A stretch of 64,000 nt of DNA from Streptomyces luteolus (GCF_029968015.1 NZ_JASCIS010000019.1:1-64000), one strand, 5' to 3'; counted from the first letter of the stretch, positions 34,178 to 43,157 are shown. Numbers and translations: made by a program. The notes: generated from the letters alone by a model not told the origin.

Positions 34178-35009
34178 GTTCCCGCTGGGAAACATCGGCG
34201 AACTGATGGAACTCACCGAGCCGCGATTCTGGAAGGAGGTCGGGACTCTGCAGAACCAGCCACTCTGGTTCTCCAATCTGCTGCTCAAAGCCGTCAATCG
34301 CATCGGCCTCTACTGCTCGATCACCCCCGACGCCAGCACCCTGGAATCCTGGGAAGCCACCGTCACGGCTATGCAACTCGGCTCCGCCCTCTTCGTCTCC
34401 GCCCAGGCCGAAACCGGCACGTTCGAGTACCGCATCAACCACGACATCCGGAACATCCGGTACGGCGCCGGTCCCCGCGCCTACGCCGGGCACTGGGTCA
34501 CCGCCTTCTACCTCGCTGCCGTCTGCCGCGAACCCAAACGCATGTGGCAGCTCTCGCAGGTCCCCGTCAGCCTGCTCCGCCAGGCCGAGGGCGCCTACGA
34601 CCGGTACATGTACGACTGGGTCGAAGCCCTCCAGGCGTACCGCCTCGAACAGGGCGATTTCGGCGACAAGCTCGTCACCGCCATGGAGAACACCGACCCG
34701 GCACGCCTGCGTCACGCACCACGCGAGACGGTTCTGAAAATCAATTACCCGCCCATGAACCTCCTCGCCCAGATCGCCAAACGCGACGAGAGCGCCTTCA
34801 ACACCGAACTCGCCCAAGCCCTGGAATGGCACAAGGACTACTGGACCAGCAGTCAAGACCGTTCACGGGACAACGAAGGCGTCATCGCCCTGGGCCCCCT
34901 TGCCATGGCCTGTCTCGCCAAAGACGCCGGATTCACCATCACCGTCGAATCCGAATACCTCCCCAGCGCTCTCCTCGACGGCGACTGGCTCAACGAATTC
35001 CCGACCTGA
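34155..35009 (+). CDS. Imm49 family immunity protein
   Basis: This 284-residue helical protein resembles the Imm49 family. Features are MTTVRRHEFPLGNIGEL, LESWEATVTAMQLGSALF, GHWVTAFYLAAVCR and GVIALGPLAMACLAKDAGF. Imm49 proteins are predicted antidotes encoded beside polymorphic toxins, so it probably neutralises the nuclease-like tip of toxin 2. The frame is open further upstream, but ATG at 34155 with GAGGAG upstream gives the family-typical N-terminus and overlaps the toxin gene by 23 bases. It is followed by two accessory genes at short spacing. Confidence 0.85.
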   Translation: MTTVRRHEFPLGNIGELMELTEPRFWKEVGTLQNQPLWFSNLLLKAVNRIGLYCSITPDASTLESWEATVTAMQLGSALFVSAQAETGTFEYRINHDIRNIRYGAGPRAYAGHWVTAFYLAAVCREPKRMWQLSQVPVSLLRQAEGAYDRYMYDWVEALQAYRLEQGDFGDKLVTAMENTDPARLRHAPRETVLKINYPPMNLLAQIAKRDESAFNTELAQALEWHKDYWTSSQDRSRDNEGVIALGPLAMACLAKDAGFTITVESEYLPSALLDGDWLNEFPT

Positions 35010-35095
35010 GCGAGCAGACCGGCCTCACCGACCCGACCGACCTGACCGAACAGGCCTCACCTGTCCCACCTGGCAACCCCCACAAAGGACCTCAC

Positions 35096-35443
35096 ATGCC
35101 CTCCGGAACACCGGACCCGAATCAGCAAGCCCACACTCCGCCCACCACCCCGGAAGAAGCGCTCGCCATCTTCCACAGCCGTTACGCCGAGCCGAAGCTG
35201 GCCGACGGCACGCCCCTCGAACTGGCCGTGCACGAATTCGACGAGGGGTTCCTGATCTACCCGGTGCTGCCGCCCGTTGCGCAGCCCGAAGGCGGCCCCG
35301 CCCGGCCCGCCCAGCCCGGCGGCGGGAAGATCGTCGTGTCGAAGGAGACCGGTAAGTCGTACGGGACTCCCAACTTCCCGACCGAGCAGGCGATCGCGCT
35401 CTACAAGAAGAACCGCGCGCGGGAGCGCGAACGCAACTCCTGA
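35096..35443 (+). CDS. Stand-alone YrhB-like small protein
   Basis: This 115-residue protein matches only the N-terminal part of the YrhB/SUKH proteins at 16795 and 27027. ELAVHEFDEGFLIYPVLPP corresponds to MHEFSLGWVVWAAPPP, and the next segment (KIVVSKETGKSYGTPNFPTEQAIALYKK) corresponds to the 'diagnostic tag' strand and helix. ATG at 35096 follows AAAGGAC. It lies between Imm49 and the degenerate ATPase, 86 and 55 bases apart. The arrangement suggests that the YrhB-like part is a separable module working with the ATPase-like protein. Confidence 0.75.
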   Translation: MPSGTPDPNQQAHTPPTTPEEALAIFHSRYAEPKLADGTPLELAVHEFDEGFLIYPVLPPVAQPEGGPARPAQPGGGKIVVSKETGKSYGTPNFPTEQAIALYKKNRARERERNS

Positions 35444-35498
35444 CCGTCCTCCGTACCGCCCACCCCGGGCCCCGCCTCCATCGACGGGATTGAGAACG

Positions 35499-37391
35499 AT
35501 GACCGTGACCGCCGCAGCCCCTCAGAACCACGCACCGCACCCCTACATCGGCGGCCGCACCGCCGTGCTGCGCGCCCTCGCCGCGTGGCGGGCTGGGCAG
35601 GCCGGCGCGCCGCGCGTCGTCCTCCTGACGGGCAGCCGAGGCAGCGGCCGTACGCATCTGCTCACGGGGTTTCTGATGCTGTGCGACCCGGAGTTCCGCG
35701 GACGCATCGCCCTCGACGACCTCGACCCGTCGACCGTCCCGCCGGATCTGCCCGCGCCCGCCGTTGCCGGCGCCGCCGGCCTCACCGCCGCCCAGCTCAC
35801 CTGGCTGATAGCCGGGCACTACGGTCTACGCGCCACCACCACCGACGACGTGTACGGCGAACTCGCCGCCCTGCCCGGCCCGTTCACCGTCGTCGTGCCG
35901 GATGTGGACCGCGCCGGCCCCGTCCGCGCCGCCGCTGAACCCGACCGGGTCGTACGGGACGTACTGCGCCCGCTCGCCGGACTCGGGCACGTCCGGCTGC
36001 TGGCCGATGTGCCCAGGGAGTCCGCCGCCACGCTCGCCTCGCACTTGCCCCCGGGCACCGTGCAGATCATCGACCTGGACGAGCCGCAGTGGGCCGACCC
36101 GCAGGGTCTCACCCGCCAGGCCGAGGCGCTTCTCACCCAGCGCTCCGCAGCCCAGCCCGCCCTCGCCGCGGCCATCGCCCGGCACGCCGGCACCAGTCCC
36201 CTCGTCGTGGAACTGGCGGCCGTCGGCCACGTCCCCGCCGGGCCGGTCGACGAGCAGTCGCTGCCCGCGACGGTCGACGAGGCCCTCGACTCCCACGCGT
36301 ACCGCCACGGCTCGGACCCGCAGACCCTGCGCCACCTCCTGACCCCACTCGCGCTCGCCGAGGGCGACGGCATGCCGGTGGAGCTGTGGGCGCGGCTCGT
36401 CAGCGCGGTCGCCGGGCAGGACATGAGCGCCGCCGTCGCCGCCGCCCCTGCCCTCATCGGCCCGTTCGTCCAGTCCCGCCAGTCGTACGGCGCGGGCGAC
36501 ACCGGCACGCCCCGTACCCTCGTCCAGCTCCTGCACCCCGCCATCGGGGATGCCGTCCTCGGCGGGCTGCGCGGCGTGCGCGCCGTGCAGTCGCAGATCG
36601 CCATGGCCCTGCTGGAAGCGGTGCCGGGTCAGGACTGGAGCAAGGCCGATCCGTACGTACGTGACCACATCGCGGGACACACACTCGAAGCCGGGCTGCT
36701 GCCTCAACTCCTCACGGACCCGGGCCTGTTCGTGTACGCGGACCCGACGGTTCTGCGCGCCGCAGTCGAGGCCGTACCGGCTGAGCAGCTGGGCGACCCC
36801 GCGCGGACGTATCTGCGTACGGCACCGCTGCTGAGCCGCACGCTGGCGCCCGCGCGGGTCCGTGCCGCGCTGCTTGAGAGCGCATTCGTCGAGGACGGTC
36901 TCGCGGAGTACGGCGCGGCCGTGCACCGGCTCGGGCTTCCGCTGCCCTGGCAGACACTGTGGAGCATCCGGCTTCCCGGGATCAGCGACGTACGCCTGGC
37001 GGGCCTCGTGCAGCGCGACGCCCCGCCCGTGCCCGTCGTGGCGCTCACCGTCCCGGCGGACACCCCGGGCGCACGCCCCCTGGGCACGGCGGACGGGGCC
37101 GAGCTCCTCGTGTACGACCTCGCGCACGCGACGGCCGTGCCGGGCGCGGGCCCCGAGTATCTGGTCGACCACGCGGAGGCCGAACGCGCCACGGCACCCC
37201 TGTTCCTGAGCCGCGCCAAGGACCAGATACGGATCTGGAACCGCGAGCAGAACCGTGTGGCGGCCGCCCTGCTCTCCGAAGTGCCCTTCACGGGAGCGGA
37301 CTTGGCGCCCGACGGCTTCCTGGTCGTGGCGACGGAGCGCGGGGCGAAGGCCCTTCGCGTACGAGGGGACCAGGGCCCCGCCCCGCACTAG
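35499..37391 (+). CDS. ATPase-like protein with degenerate P-loop (K to R), unknown function
   Basis: This 630-residue protein is a full-length paralogue of the gene at 25061. The shared features are YIGGRTAVLRALAAW, FLMLCDPEFR, VVVPDVDRAGPV, QDWSKADPYVRDHIAGHTLEAGLLPQLL and a C-terminal WD-like strand set (QIRIWNREQNRVAAALLSE). Its P-loop reads GSRGSGRTHL, with arginine instead of lysine. ATG at 35499 gives the N-terminus shared with the paralogue; the long upstream open frame is Arg/Pro-rich and not gene-like. It ends the toxin 2 operon. Loss of the Walker A lysine in both paralogues suggests binding without normal hydrolysis. The role is unknown. Confidence 0.76.
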   Translation: MTVTAAAPQNHAPHPYIGGRTAVLRALAAWRAGQAGAPRVVLLTGSRGSGRTHLLTGFLMLCDPEFRGRIALDDLDPSTVPPDLPAPAVAGAAGLTAAQLTWLIAGHYGLRATTTDDVYGELAALPGPFTVVVPDVDRAGPVRAAAEPDRVVRDVLRPLAGLGHVRLLADVPRESAATLASHLPPGTVQIIDLDEPQWADPQGLTRQAEALLTQRSAAQPALAAAIARHAGTSPLVVELAAVGHVPAGPVDEQSLPATVDEALDSHAYRHGSDPQTLRHLLTPLALAEGDGMPVELWARLVSAVAGQDMSAAVAAAPALIGPFVQSRQSYGAGDTGTPRTLVQLLHPAIGDAVLGGLRGVRAVQSQIAMALLEAVPGQDWSKADPYVRDHIAGHTLEAGLLPQLLTDPGLFVYADPTVLRAAVEAVPAEQLGDPARTYLRTAPLLSRTLAPARVRAALLESAFVEDGLAEYGAAVHRLGLPLPWQTLWSIRLPGISDVRLAGLVQRDAPPVPVVALTVPADTPGARPLGTADGAELLVYDLAHATAVPGAGPEYLVDHAEAERATAPLFLSRAKDQIRIWNREQNRVAAALLSEVPFTGADLAPDGFLVVATERGAKALRVRGDQGPAPH

Positions 37392-37415
37392 TGCCGTACC
37401 AGCCCTGCTCTGGTC

Positions 37416-37448
37416 CCCGTCCTAGTCCCGTCCTAGTCCCGTCCTAGT
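37416..37448. repeat. Three 11-bp tandem repeats
   Basis: CCCGTCCTAGT occurs three times in a row between two convergent genes. Each unit contains CTAG, and the third supplies the TAG stop codon of the minus-strand gene ending at 37444. Confidence 0.85.
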
Positions 37449-37890
37449 ACAGCGAAAACCCCCCGCTGTGCCGCCCCTGCCCCTTCTTCGGCTGCTCCTG
37501 CTCCTGGGAGCGGCGGGGCTGTTCGCCGTCCCCCCGCGAGTCGCGGCCCGCGCCGTCGTCCGGCGTCACGTCGTTGCGCAGCCGGTCCCGCTCCTCGTCC
37601 GAAGCGGACTCCCACTGCCCGCGCAGCTTCGCGAACTCGCCGCCACCGAAGGCGCGGGAACCCGACGGGTCGTCCACGATGTCGCGGAGCGAGACCCGGC
37701 CGGACAGCAGCTTGTTCGCCATGTCCTTCAATTCGGGGCTCACGCCGGGCAGGTCCCTGACCTGGCGGAGCGAGGCGTTCAGGGCCCGCTGCTGCTCCGG
37801 TTCGAGCGCTTCGTCCCACGCTCCCCGTTCGTCGTCCGAAGGGCCTTGCGGGTTGCGCGGGTTCGGGGAGTTGTCGCCGTGCCTGGCCAT
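37444..37890 (-). CDS. Hydrophilic small protein, unknown function
   Basis: This 148-residue, charged protein contains no membrane segment. The N-terminus is Asn/Pro-rich (MARHGDNSPNPRNPQ). A helical centre (EPEQQRALNASLRQVRDLPGVSPELKDMANKLLSG) and a Gln/Gly/Lys-rich tail follow. ATG at 37890 follows GAGGAG eight bases upstream. It is convergent with the degenerate ATPase gene and divergent from the membrane protein at 37975. I do not recognise a family. Confidence 0.72.
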   Translation of the reverse strand: MARHGDNSPNPRNPQGPSDDERGAWDEALEPEQQRALNASLRQVRDLPGVSPELKDMANKLLSGRVSLRDIVDDPSGSRAFGGGEFAKLRGQWESASDEERDRLRNDVTPDDGAGRDSRGDGEQPRRSQEQEQPKKGQGRHSGGFSLY

Positions 37891-37974
37891 GTCGCTGCTC
37901 CTCACTCTCGTCCCGTGCAGTATCGCGCGTACACCGGTGTGATAGGCAGTCCGTACGGAAAGGGTGGCAGCACT

Positions 37975-38574
37975 GTGACGCACACAATCGGCCGCCTCGG
38001 TGGCGCGGTCTTCCTCATCCTCGGGCTGCTGTTGAGCGGTTACTCAACGTACGAAGGCGTGTACGCGGCGGGCTTCGCCGGCACTGCGGGCACGCTGAAG
38101 GTGACCTCGTGCGAGGCGAAGTTCCACCACAACGCCTCCCGGCGCAGCCGCCGCGGCACCGACAACGTCCGCTGCCACGGCACGTTCGTACCGGCCGCGG
38201 GCACCCAGGGCGAACGGGATTCCCGGGCGTACGTCGACACCCGCCGCGGCTATCCGGAGGGCGCGCTCCTTGACGTGCAGCAGGGCGGGCCCGCGCTCTC
38301 CCTCACCCACCTCGGCGAGGACCGCGACTACGTCGCCACGGACGGCAAGCGCGCCCTGCGCTGGTTCTCGGGCTCGCTCGGCGGGCTGGTCCTCATCGGC
38401 CTGGGCATCTTCTGCACGGCCACCGGGTACGCGCCGTTCGGCCGCGGCCAGATCACGTACGAGACCGCCTGGGAGCGCGCCGGCCGGTCCCCGCTGCGCC
38501 GGATCGTGATCGCGTTCCTCGCGGCCGGGCTGGTGGGGGCGGGGTTGTGCTGGCTGGCGAGCTTGTTCGCCTGA
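37975..38574 (+). CDS. Membrane protein with external loop, unknown function
   Basis: This 199-residue protein has hydrophobic segments at about residues 8–30, 130–150 and 175–197. Between the first two lies a polar domain of about 100 residues with two Cys (TSCEAKF … NVRCHGTF). They may form a disulfide outside the cell. GTG at 37975 is preceded by GGAAAGGGTGG. It may be functionally linked to the broken membrane-protein gene that converges on it. No family name can be given. Confidence 0.72.
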   Translation: MTHTIGRLGGAVFLILGLLLSGYSTYEGVYAAGFAGTAGTLKVTSCEAKFHHNASRRSRRGTDNVRCHGTFVPAAGTQGERDSRAYVDTRRGYPEGALLDVQQGGPALSLTHLGEDRDYVATDGKRALRWFSGSLGGLVLIGLGIFCTATGYAPFGRGQITYETAWERAGRSPLRRIVIAFLAAGLVGAGLCWLASLFA

Positions 38575-40075
38575 CGTCGGCCGCACCGCCGCCGGGACAG
38601 GCGAGCCCGCAGAGCACGGCCACAACCCCCACAGTCCAGCGCAGGACCGCCGGCATCTCGAACGTGAGGAGCGCGGCACCCAGCAGAGCTGTGGCGGCGA
38701 GCCCCAGCGCGAAGCGGCTTACGGTCGCGGGCCAGTGGGCTCCGGGATCCCAGAGGTGGAGGCGGCGGGGTGCTCCGGGTTCGATGCTCCCGACGGTCCT
38801 GAATCCGGCGGTCCTGCTCCCGGCGGTCCTGCTCCCGGCAGTCCTGCTGCCGCCAGTCCTGCTGCCGCCAGTCCTGCTGCCGCCTGTCCTGCTGCCGCCT
38901 GTCCTGCTCCCGGGATCCGCTTCGGTGCTTCTGAGCAGCATGCCGTGGATGACGAGGCCCGAGTCGAAGACGAGCACAGCCGGTGAACGAGAGGGCCCGT
39001 GCGGCGTCCTCGCTCCGCGTCCTGGCCCAGGGGGCGGCGTCGGTGCGGCGCCCCCAACTCAGCCACAGCGGCTGCCCCTTGAGGCTCGCCGGGACCGTCC
39101 GCGCGTCGAACGGCGCGCGGAAGTCCAGCTGAACGGTCCGGCCGTCCTCCCTCTCCGCCTGCACGGTGAGCGATTCCGCTTTCCGTATGCCCACCCACGT
39201 ACCGCGCACCGCGAAGTCCTCCGCCCGGAGGCGCGCACCCGAGCCGCACCCGAACCGCGTCAGGACCACACTGACCGTGACCGCTCCCCCGAGCAGCCAC
39301 AGCCCGACGAACACCAAGGTGAAGACGACGAGAAGGTCCGGCCCGCCAACTCGTCGTGCAGCGAGGTCCTGCTCGCCACGGCGCCGAGGGTGAGGTCGTC
39401 CGGGGCCTAGAGCACGGTGGTGCGGTCGCCGGGGCGCGGCGGGCCGTCCGAGCGGGCCCGCACGGTCGTGGCGCCACGACCGTCCCCCTCCGCTCCGTGC
39501 AGCTCCACGACGACATCCGCGGTGTAGTACGAGGAGCCACGACTCGGGTCGTGGAAATCGCTCTCGCCCACCTCGAGGATGCGGACCTCCGCGAACAGTC
39601 CCCCGGCCGCACCGAGCCGCGCCACTTGCGCCGAGGGCTCCGGCCGCCCGGCGGCCAGCGCGACAAGCGCGAGCAGCCCGGCGGTAAGCCCCAACCCCCG
39701 GGCGAGGATCCGGATTTGCTGGGGGCGGCGGGAGGGAAGTGCGCGCGGCAGGGGTGGTGGACAGGTGGACGCAGAGGTGGCGACTGGATCCGGGGCCGGG
39801 GTGCAGCGGGTCGGCGCCGGCTCGTCATCCGCAGGGACGCCGAACGCCTCCCGTACGGCTGCGGCGGAGTCCCTCTGTCGAGCCAGTACGACCAGGCAGG
39901 CCACGCCACAGGCCAGCGCGACGAGGACGAGCGCTCGGCGCACCGAGGGCAACGGCAGGAACAGCCACACGCCGAGCACCGCCACACTCACCGCCGCCCC
40001 GACGGCCACACACCATCGCCCGATCCGCCGGACCCGCGCCGCGGATCCGCCCAGAACCGTCTCCTCCGCCAACAT
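38575..40075 (-). pseudogene. Broken membrane-protein gene (nonsense codon plus two frameshifts)
   Basis: From ATG 40075 (AGAGG upstream) a membrane protein reads well for 223 codons (IGRWCVAVGAAVSVAVLGVWLF…GDRTTVL) to a TAG at 39407. The same frame continues sensibly beyond it (APDDLTLGAVASRTSLHDELAGRT) until about 39345, where it shifts to a frame reading LVVFTLVFVGLWLLGGAVTVSV down to about 38980. It then shifts again to VLVFDSGLVIHGMLL, followed by 15-bp repeats and two more hydrophobic segments. The pieces in order look like one multi-span membrane protein. Three lesions point to decay rather than one sequencing error. The 3' boundary is approximate. Confidence 0.68.
38795..38914. repeat. 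Eight 15-bp tandem repeats
   Basis: The unit GGTCCTGCTCCCGGC and its variants (AGTCCTGCTGCCGCC) recur eight times without spacers. On the minus strand they read as a Gly-Ser-Arg-Thr-Gly/Ala repeat inside the decayed gene. Unit length keeps the frame. Confidence 0.9.
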
Positions 40076-40160
40076 GCCCACACACCTCTTCCAGCCGGGT
40101 TCTACGGCACACTCGCCCGTGCCCTGCTGCCCCACCCAGCCGACAAACGCCGCTGAACAT

Positions 40161-40194
40161 GCGACAGGGCCCGGGAAACTCCCGAGCCCTGTCG
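40161..40194 (-). terminator. Terminator of the mycosin 1 gene
   Basis: GCGACAGGGC at 40161–40170 pairs with GCCCTGTCGC at 40185–40194, and an inner CGGGA/TCCCG stem extends it. It lies 25 bases beyond the mycosin stop codon, separating the T7SS genes from the decayed gene. Confidence 0.8.
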
Positions 40195-40218
40195 CGAACT
40201 TCTACGACCTACGCGCTA

Positions 40219-41562
40219 CTACTGCGGCCCGTACGGCCCACCCTGCTGCGGCGCCTGACCGGGCGCTGCCGGATAGGACTGCCCGGGCGCGGCGTTCGGG
40301 TACTGCTGCTGCCCGGGGAACCCACTGGGCCCACCACCGGAACCGCCGGGCCCACCGTTCCCGGGGCCGCCACCGTTTCCGCGATTACCACGGCTGCGGA
40401 GCACGGCGAAGATGACACCGACGACGATCAGCACGGCAACACCGATGCCGACGCCGATCAGCAGCCCGCTGGAAGAGGACGACTTCTTCTTTTTCCCAGC
40501 GGACTCGTTCGACGAGGAGTCATTCCCCTCAGCCGGCGACCCCTTGGACTCGGTCCCGGACGGCGCCTGCGCGAGGGGGCCTTCCTTGGGGCCCTTGGGG
40601 ATGTCCATCCGCATGGCCGTACCCGGACGGGCAATGCCGTAGCCGAGGGTCTCCTTGTCCGGCGCGTTCCCCAGGTAGTCCGCGGACTTGACCATGCGGT
40701 TGATGATCTGTCCGGCGGTCAGGTCGGGGAACTTGGAGCGGAGGAGGGCGGCGATTCCAGAGACGTAGGCCGTGGCATCTGAGGTGCCAGTCGCCTTCCG
40801 GTACCCAGAAGAGGTGGTAGGTGTGGCGCTTGTGATGTCCACTCCAGGTGCAGCCAGGACAACACCCTCACCCGAGTTGGCCTCGCTCCACGGCTTGAGA
40901 TCCTCGTCTACAGCGGTCACACCTACGACACCTGGCAACGTAGCGGTGGAGGAAACTGTTCCTCCGTCATTCCCGACACCAGCCACGACTACCACGTCAT
41001 GGGCCAGTGCATAGGCAATTGCCTTGGCCCCCTTAGTCCCTGCTGACTGATTGGGGTCCTTGAAGGAAAGATTGATCACCTCGGCGCCCTGGTCCACGGC
41101 ATAGCGAACACCGTCGGGCCAGGTCCAATCCATTGCCTTCTTGTCGTCCTTGAACGCCCTCACCGGAAGAATCTTGGCCTCAGGCGCAATGCCCATAACG
41201 CCCGAACGGTTGCCCGCCCCGTGACCATGGCCAGCGATGATGCTCGCCATGCCAGTGCCGTGACCGTACTTGTCCTTGTGAGCACCGATACTCGGTCGCG
41301 AGAAGTCCTTGCCTGGCAGGACATTCCCCACCAGGTCGGGGTGCGATGCGTCAACACCGGAGTCAACTACAGCAACCGTTACTCCCTTGCCGCGCGACTC
41401 CTCCCATACGTTCTTGGCGTCATACACGGAGAGTGGCCACTGGCTATCCCGAACTTCATCGGCGGAGGCAACTGGCGCTGAGGTGAGGAGCAAGGCTCCT
41501 GTCAGTGCCGCGACTCCCGCCGTGGACCAGACTCGCTTGACTCCCAATTCCTTGCTCCTCAC
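40219..41562 (-). CDS. mycP: Type VII secretion mycosin (subtilisin-like S8 protease) 1
   Basis: This 447-residue membrane-anchored serine protease has a signal peptide (GVAALTGALLLTSAPVASA) and an S8 domain with Asp67 (VAVVDSGVD), His101 (GHGTGMAS), the oxyanion Asn198 and Ser261 (GTSDATAYVSG). A C-terminal membrane helix (LLIGVGIGVAVLIVVGVIFAV) is followed by a Gly/Pro/Gln-rich cytoplasmic tail. Mycosins stabilise the T7SS complex and cleave secreted substrates. GTG at 41562 is used; TTG at 41547 has a GAGGAG nearby and is a possible alternative. The central part of the gene uses noticeably more A/T-ending codons than neighbours. It follows the large WXG protein by 70 bases. Confidence 0.93.
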   Translation of the reverse strand: MRSKELGVKRVWSTAGVAALTGALLLTSAPVASADEVRDSQWPLSVYDAKNVWEESRGKGVTVAVVDSGVDASHPDLVGNVLPGKDFSRPSIGAHKDKYGHGTGMASIIAGHGHGAGNRSGVMGIAPEAKILPVRAFKDDKKAMDWTWPDGVRYAVDQGAEVINLSFKDPNQSAGTKGAKAIAYALAHDVVVVAGVGNDGGTVSSTATLPGVVGVTAVDEDLKPWSEANSGEGVVLAAPGVDITSATPTTSSGYRKATGTSDATAYVSGIAALLRSKFPDLTAGQIINRMVKSADYLGNAPDKETLGYGIARPGTAMRMDIPKGPKEGPLAQAPSGTESKGSPAEGNDSSSNESAGKKKKSSSSSGLLIGVGIGVAVLIVVGVIFAVLRSRGNRGNGGGPGNGGPGGSGGGPSGFPGQQQYPNAAPGQSYPAAPGQAPQQGGPYGPQ

Positions 41563-41633
41563 TCAACTGCGACTGGTTTCGCCAGTCTTCATACGCGAAC
41601 CGGCGATTGGTTCTCTGCTGGCTCGCTCAGTGC

Positions 41634-43157
41634 CTACTCGATGTTCCTCGGCACGTTCCTCTTGCGGTCCTCTTCCGAGACCCACGTCTCTTCGTCCTCG
41701 ACCAGGTAGTCGGGACGCTCGCCGCGCTCGTTGTCCTCACCACGACGGCCACCACGGCCGCCCATGCCACCGGCCATGCCGCCAGCCATGCCACCGGCAC
41801 GCTGAGCACCACCACGGCTGCCATGCAGGCCTGCGCCGCCTCCGGTGCCCTTGCCGGTGATGCCCTGGGCCGCGCCGACGACGCCACCACGAGCCTTGGC
41901 CAGCGCGCCTCGGCCGCCTGCACCGGCAGCACCACGGCCACCGGCACCGGCCCCCATGCCGCCACCCATGCCGCCCATGCCCGCACGGCCAGCAGCACCG
42001 CGGTTGGCTCCCGCAGCACCACCTGCACCGATGCCTCCACGGCCTCCAGCAGCAGGACCACCGGTGCGTCCAGCACCACCAGCCAGGCTCGGGCCACCAG
42101 CGGGCGGAACGAAGCCACCACCGGCACCGCCACCACCGCCACCGCCCGTGGGCAGGCCGGGTCCTCCACCACCAGGCAGCGAGGTCTTACCGGTCAGCCC
42201 AGGCGAGAGGCTGTCAGTGTTGGTGCCTACCGGAAGCTGAGAGCCGCCCGTGATGCCCTTGGGGCCGGGAATGGACGGAGCCGGACCAACCCCCTTCGGC
42301 GGGCCCGCGCTCCACGGCTTCGGAGCCGTGCCCGCTGCACCAGGTCCACTACCTCCAGGACCGGAAGGCACGATCGGCGGAGGCATCGACCCACCCGTGT
42401 CCGGGGGCGAGAAGGGATCTTTGTCGTCCGGCGGGTTGGGGTGGACAGGCTTCGCATAAGCCTTGTAGTTGACCGCCAGCTGCTCCATGATCGCGACACC
42501 CTGAAGCTGCGCTTCCTTACCCGCAGAAAGGGAGTCAGCGTTGGCCTTGGCGGCAGCCTCGGTGTTGGCGCCCTTCTTGATGTCTTCGAGGAGCTGCTCG
42601 TCGCTGCGCTCGTCGTCCCACATCTTGTCCCAGGCGCGGTCCCAGAAGCCCGGCTCCTCGACCTCACGCATCTTTTCGCGTGAGGTCCTGAGGTCCTTCT
42701 GAACAGCGTCCATGGTGTCCGCGTTGCGCTTCGCCCAGAGAGCACCGTTGGAGACCTTGTTCTGGATCTCCCCGGCCTTCCTGGCAAAGGACGCCGCCGC
42801 CTCACCCTGCCAGTGCTCCAGGACGTCCTCGACAGCCTTCTTCAGCATGCCCGCAACGCTGTCCTTGGCCGGCTCGGCACCCGCCTCGCCACCGGAGAGG
42901 ATCTCGTGAACCTTCTTCCAGTGCTGACTGACCTCGTAGATGCGGTCCGGGTCCGCGTCCAGAATCATGGAGCGCAGTTCCGGAATGCTCATCGACATGA
43001 ACGGCGAGTCGATCTGGGAACGGTCCGGCCCGCCCATACCACCGTCGGGCTGCTCCTCGAGAATCTCGTCGTGCTTCTCCTGAATGCGCTCTTCGCGCGC
43101 CTGCTGCTGAGCCTCGATCTGCTCAGGCGTCATGTGCGCGCCGTAGCCGTAGGCCAT
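41634..43157 (-). CDS. Large WXG100-like T7SS substrate with Gly-rich domain
   Basis: This 507-residue protein has a helical WXG100-like N-terminal domain (about 55–235) with a WQG turn at residues 116–118 (LEHWQGEAAASF). A Pro-rich stretch and about 180 residues of Gly/Ala-rich sequence (GMGGMGGGMGAGAGGRG) follow. The acidic C-terminus (PDYLVEDEETWVSEEDR) carries a YxxxD export signal at 484–488. Such proteins act like mycobacterial PPE/EspB-type substrates. It sits between mycosin 1 and the EspC-like gene on the same strand, suggesting a substrate–protease operon. Confidence 0.85.
   Translation of the reverse strand: MAYGYGAHMTPEQIEAQQQAREERIQEKHDEILEEQPDGGMGGPDRSQIDSPFMSMSIPELRSMILDADPDRIYEVSQHWKKVHEILSGGEAGAEPAKDSVAGMLKKAVEDVLEHWQGEAAASFARKAGEIQNKVSNGALWAKRNADTMDAVQKDLRTSREKMREVEEPGFWDRAWDKMWDDERSDEQLLEDIKKGANTEAAAKANADSLSAGKEAQLQGVAIMEQLAVNYKAYAKPVHPNPPDDKDPFSPPDTGGSMPPPIVPSGPGGSGPGAAGTAPKPWSAGPPKGVGPAPSIPGPKGITGGSQLPVGTNTDSLSPGLTGKTSLPGGGGPGLPTGGGGGGGAGGGFVPPAGGPSLAGGAGRTGGPAAGGRGGIGAGGAAGANRGAAGRAGMGGMGGGMGAGAGGRGAAGAGGRGALAKARGGVVGAAQGITGKGTGGGAGLHGSRGGAQRAGGMAGGMAGGMGGRGGRRGEDNERGERPDYLVEDEETWVSEEDRKRNVPRNIE

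Noticed and set aside
36089..36664. Arg/Pro/Gly-rich frames inside the degenerate ATPase gene
   Set aside because: These are out-of-frame shadows of a well-supported paralogous protein.
38795..38914. Regular repeats that might be a CRISPR array
   Set aside because: The 15-base units are directly adjacent without spacers, and no cas genes are present.
16795..40075. Possible prophage or integrative element for the cargo island
   Set aside because: No integrase, att-like repeat next to a tRNA, phage structural gene or conjugation gene is visible.
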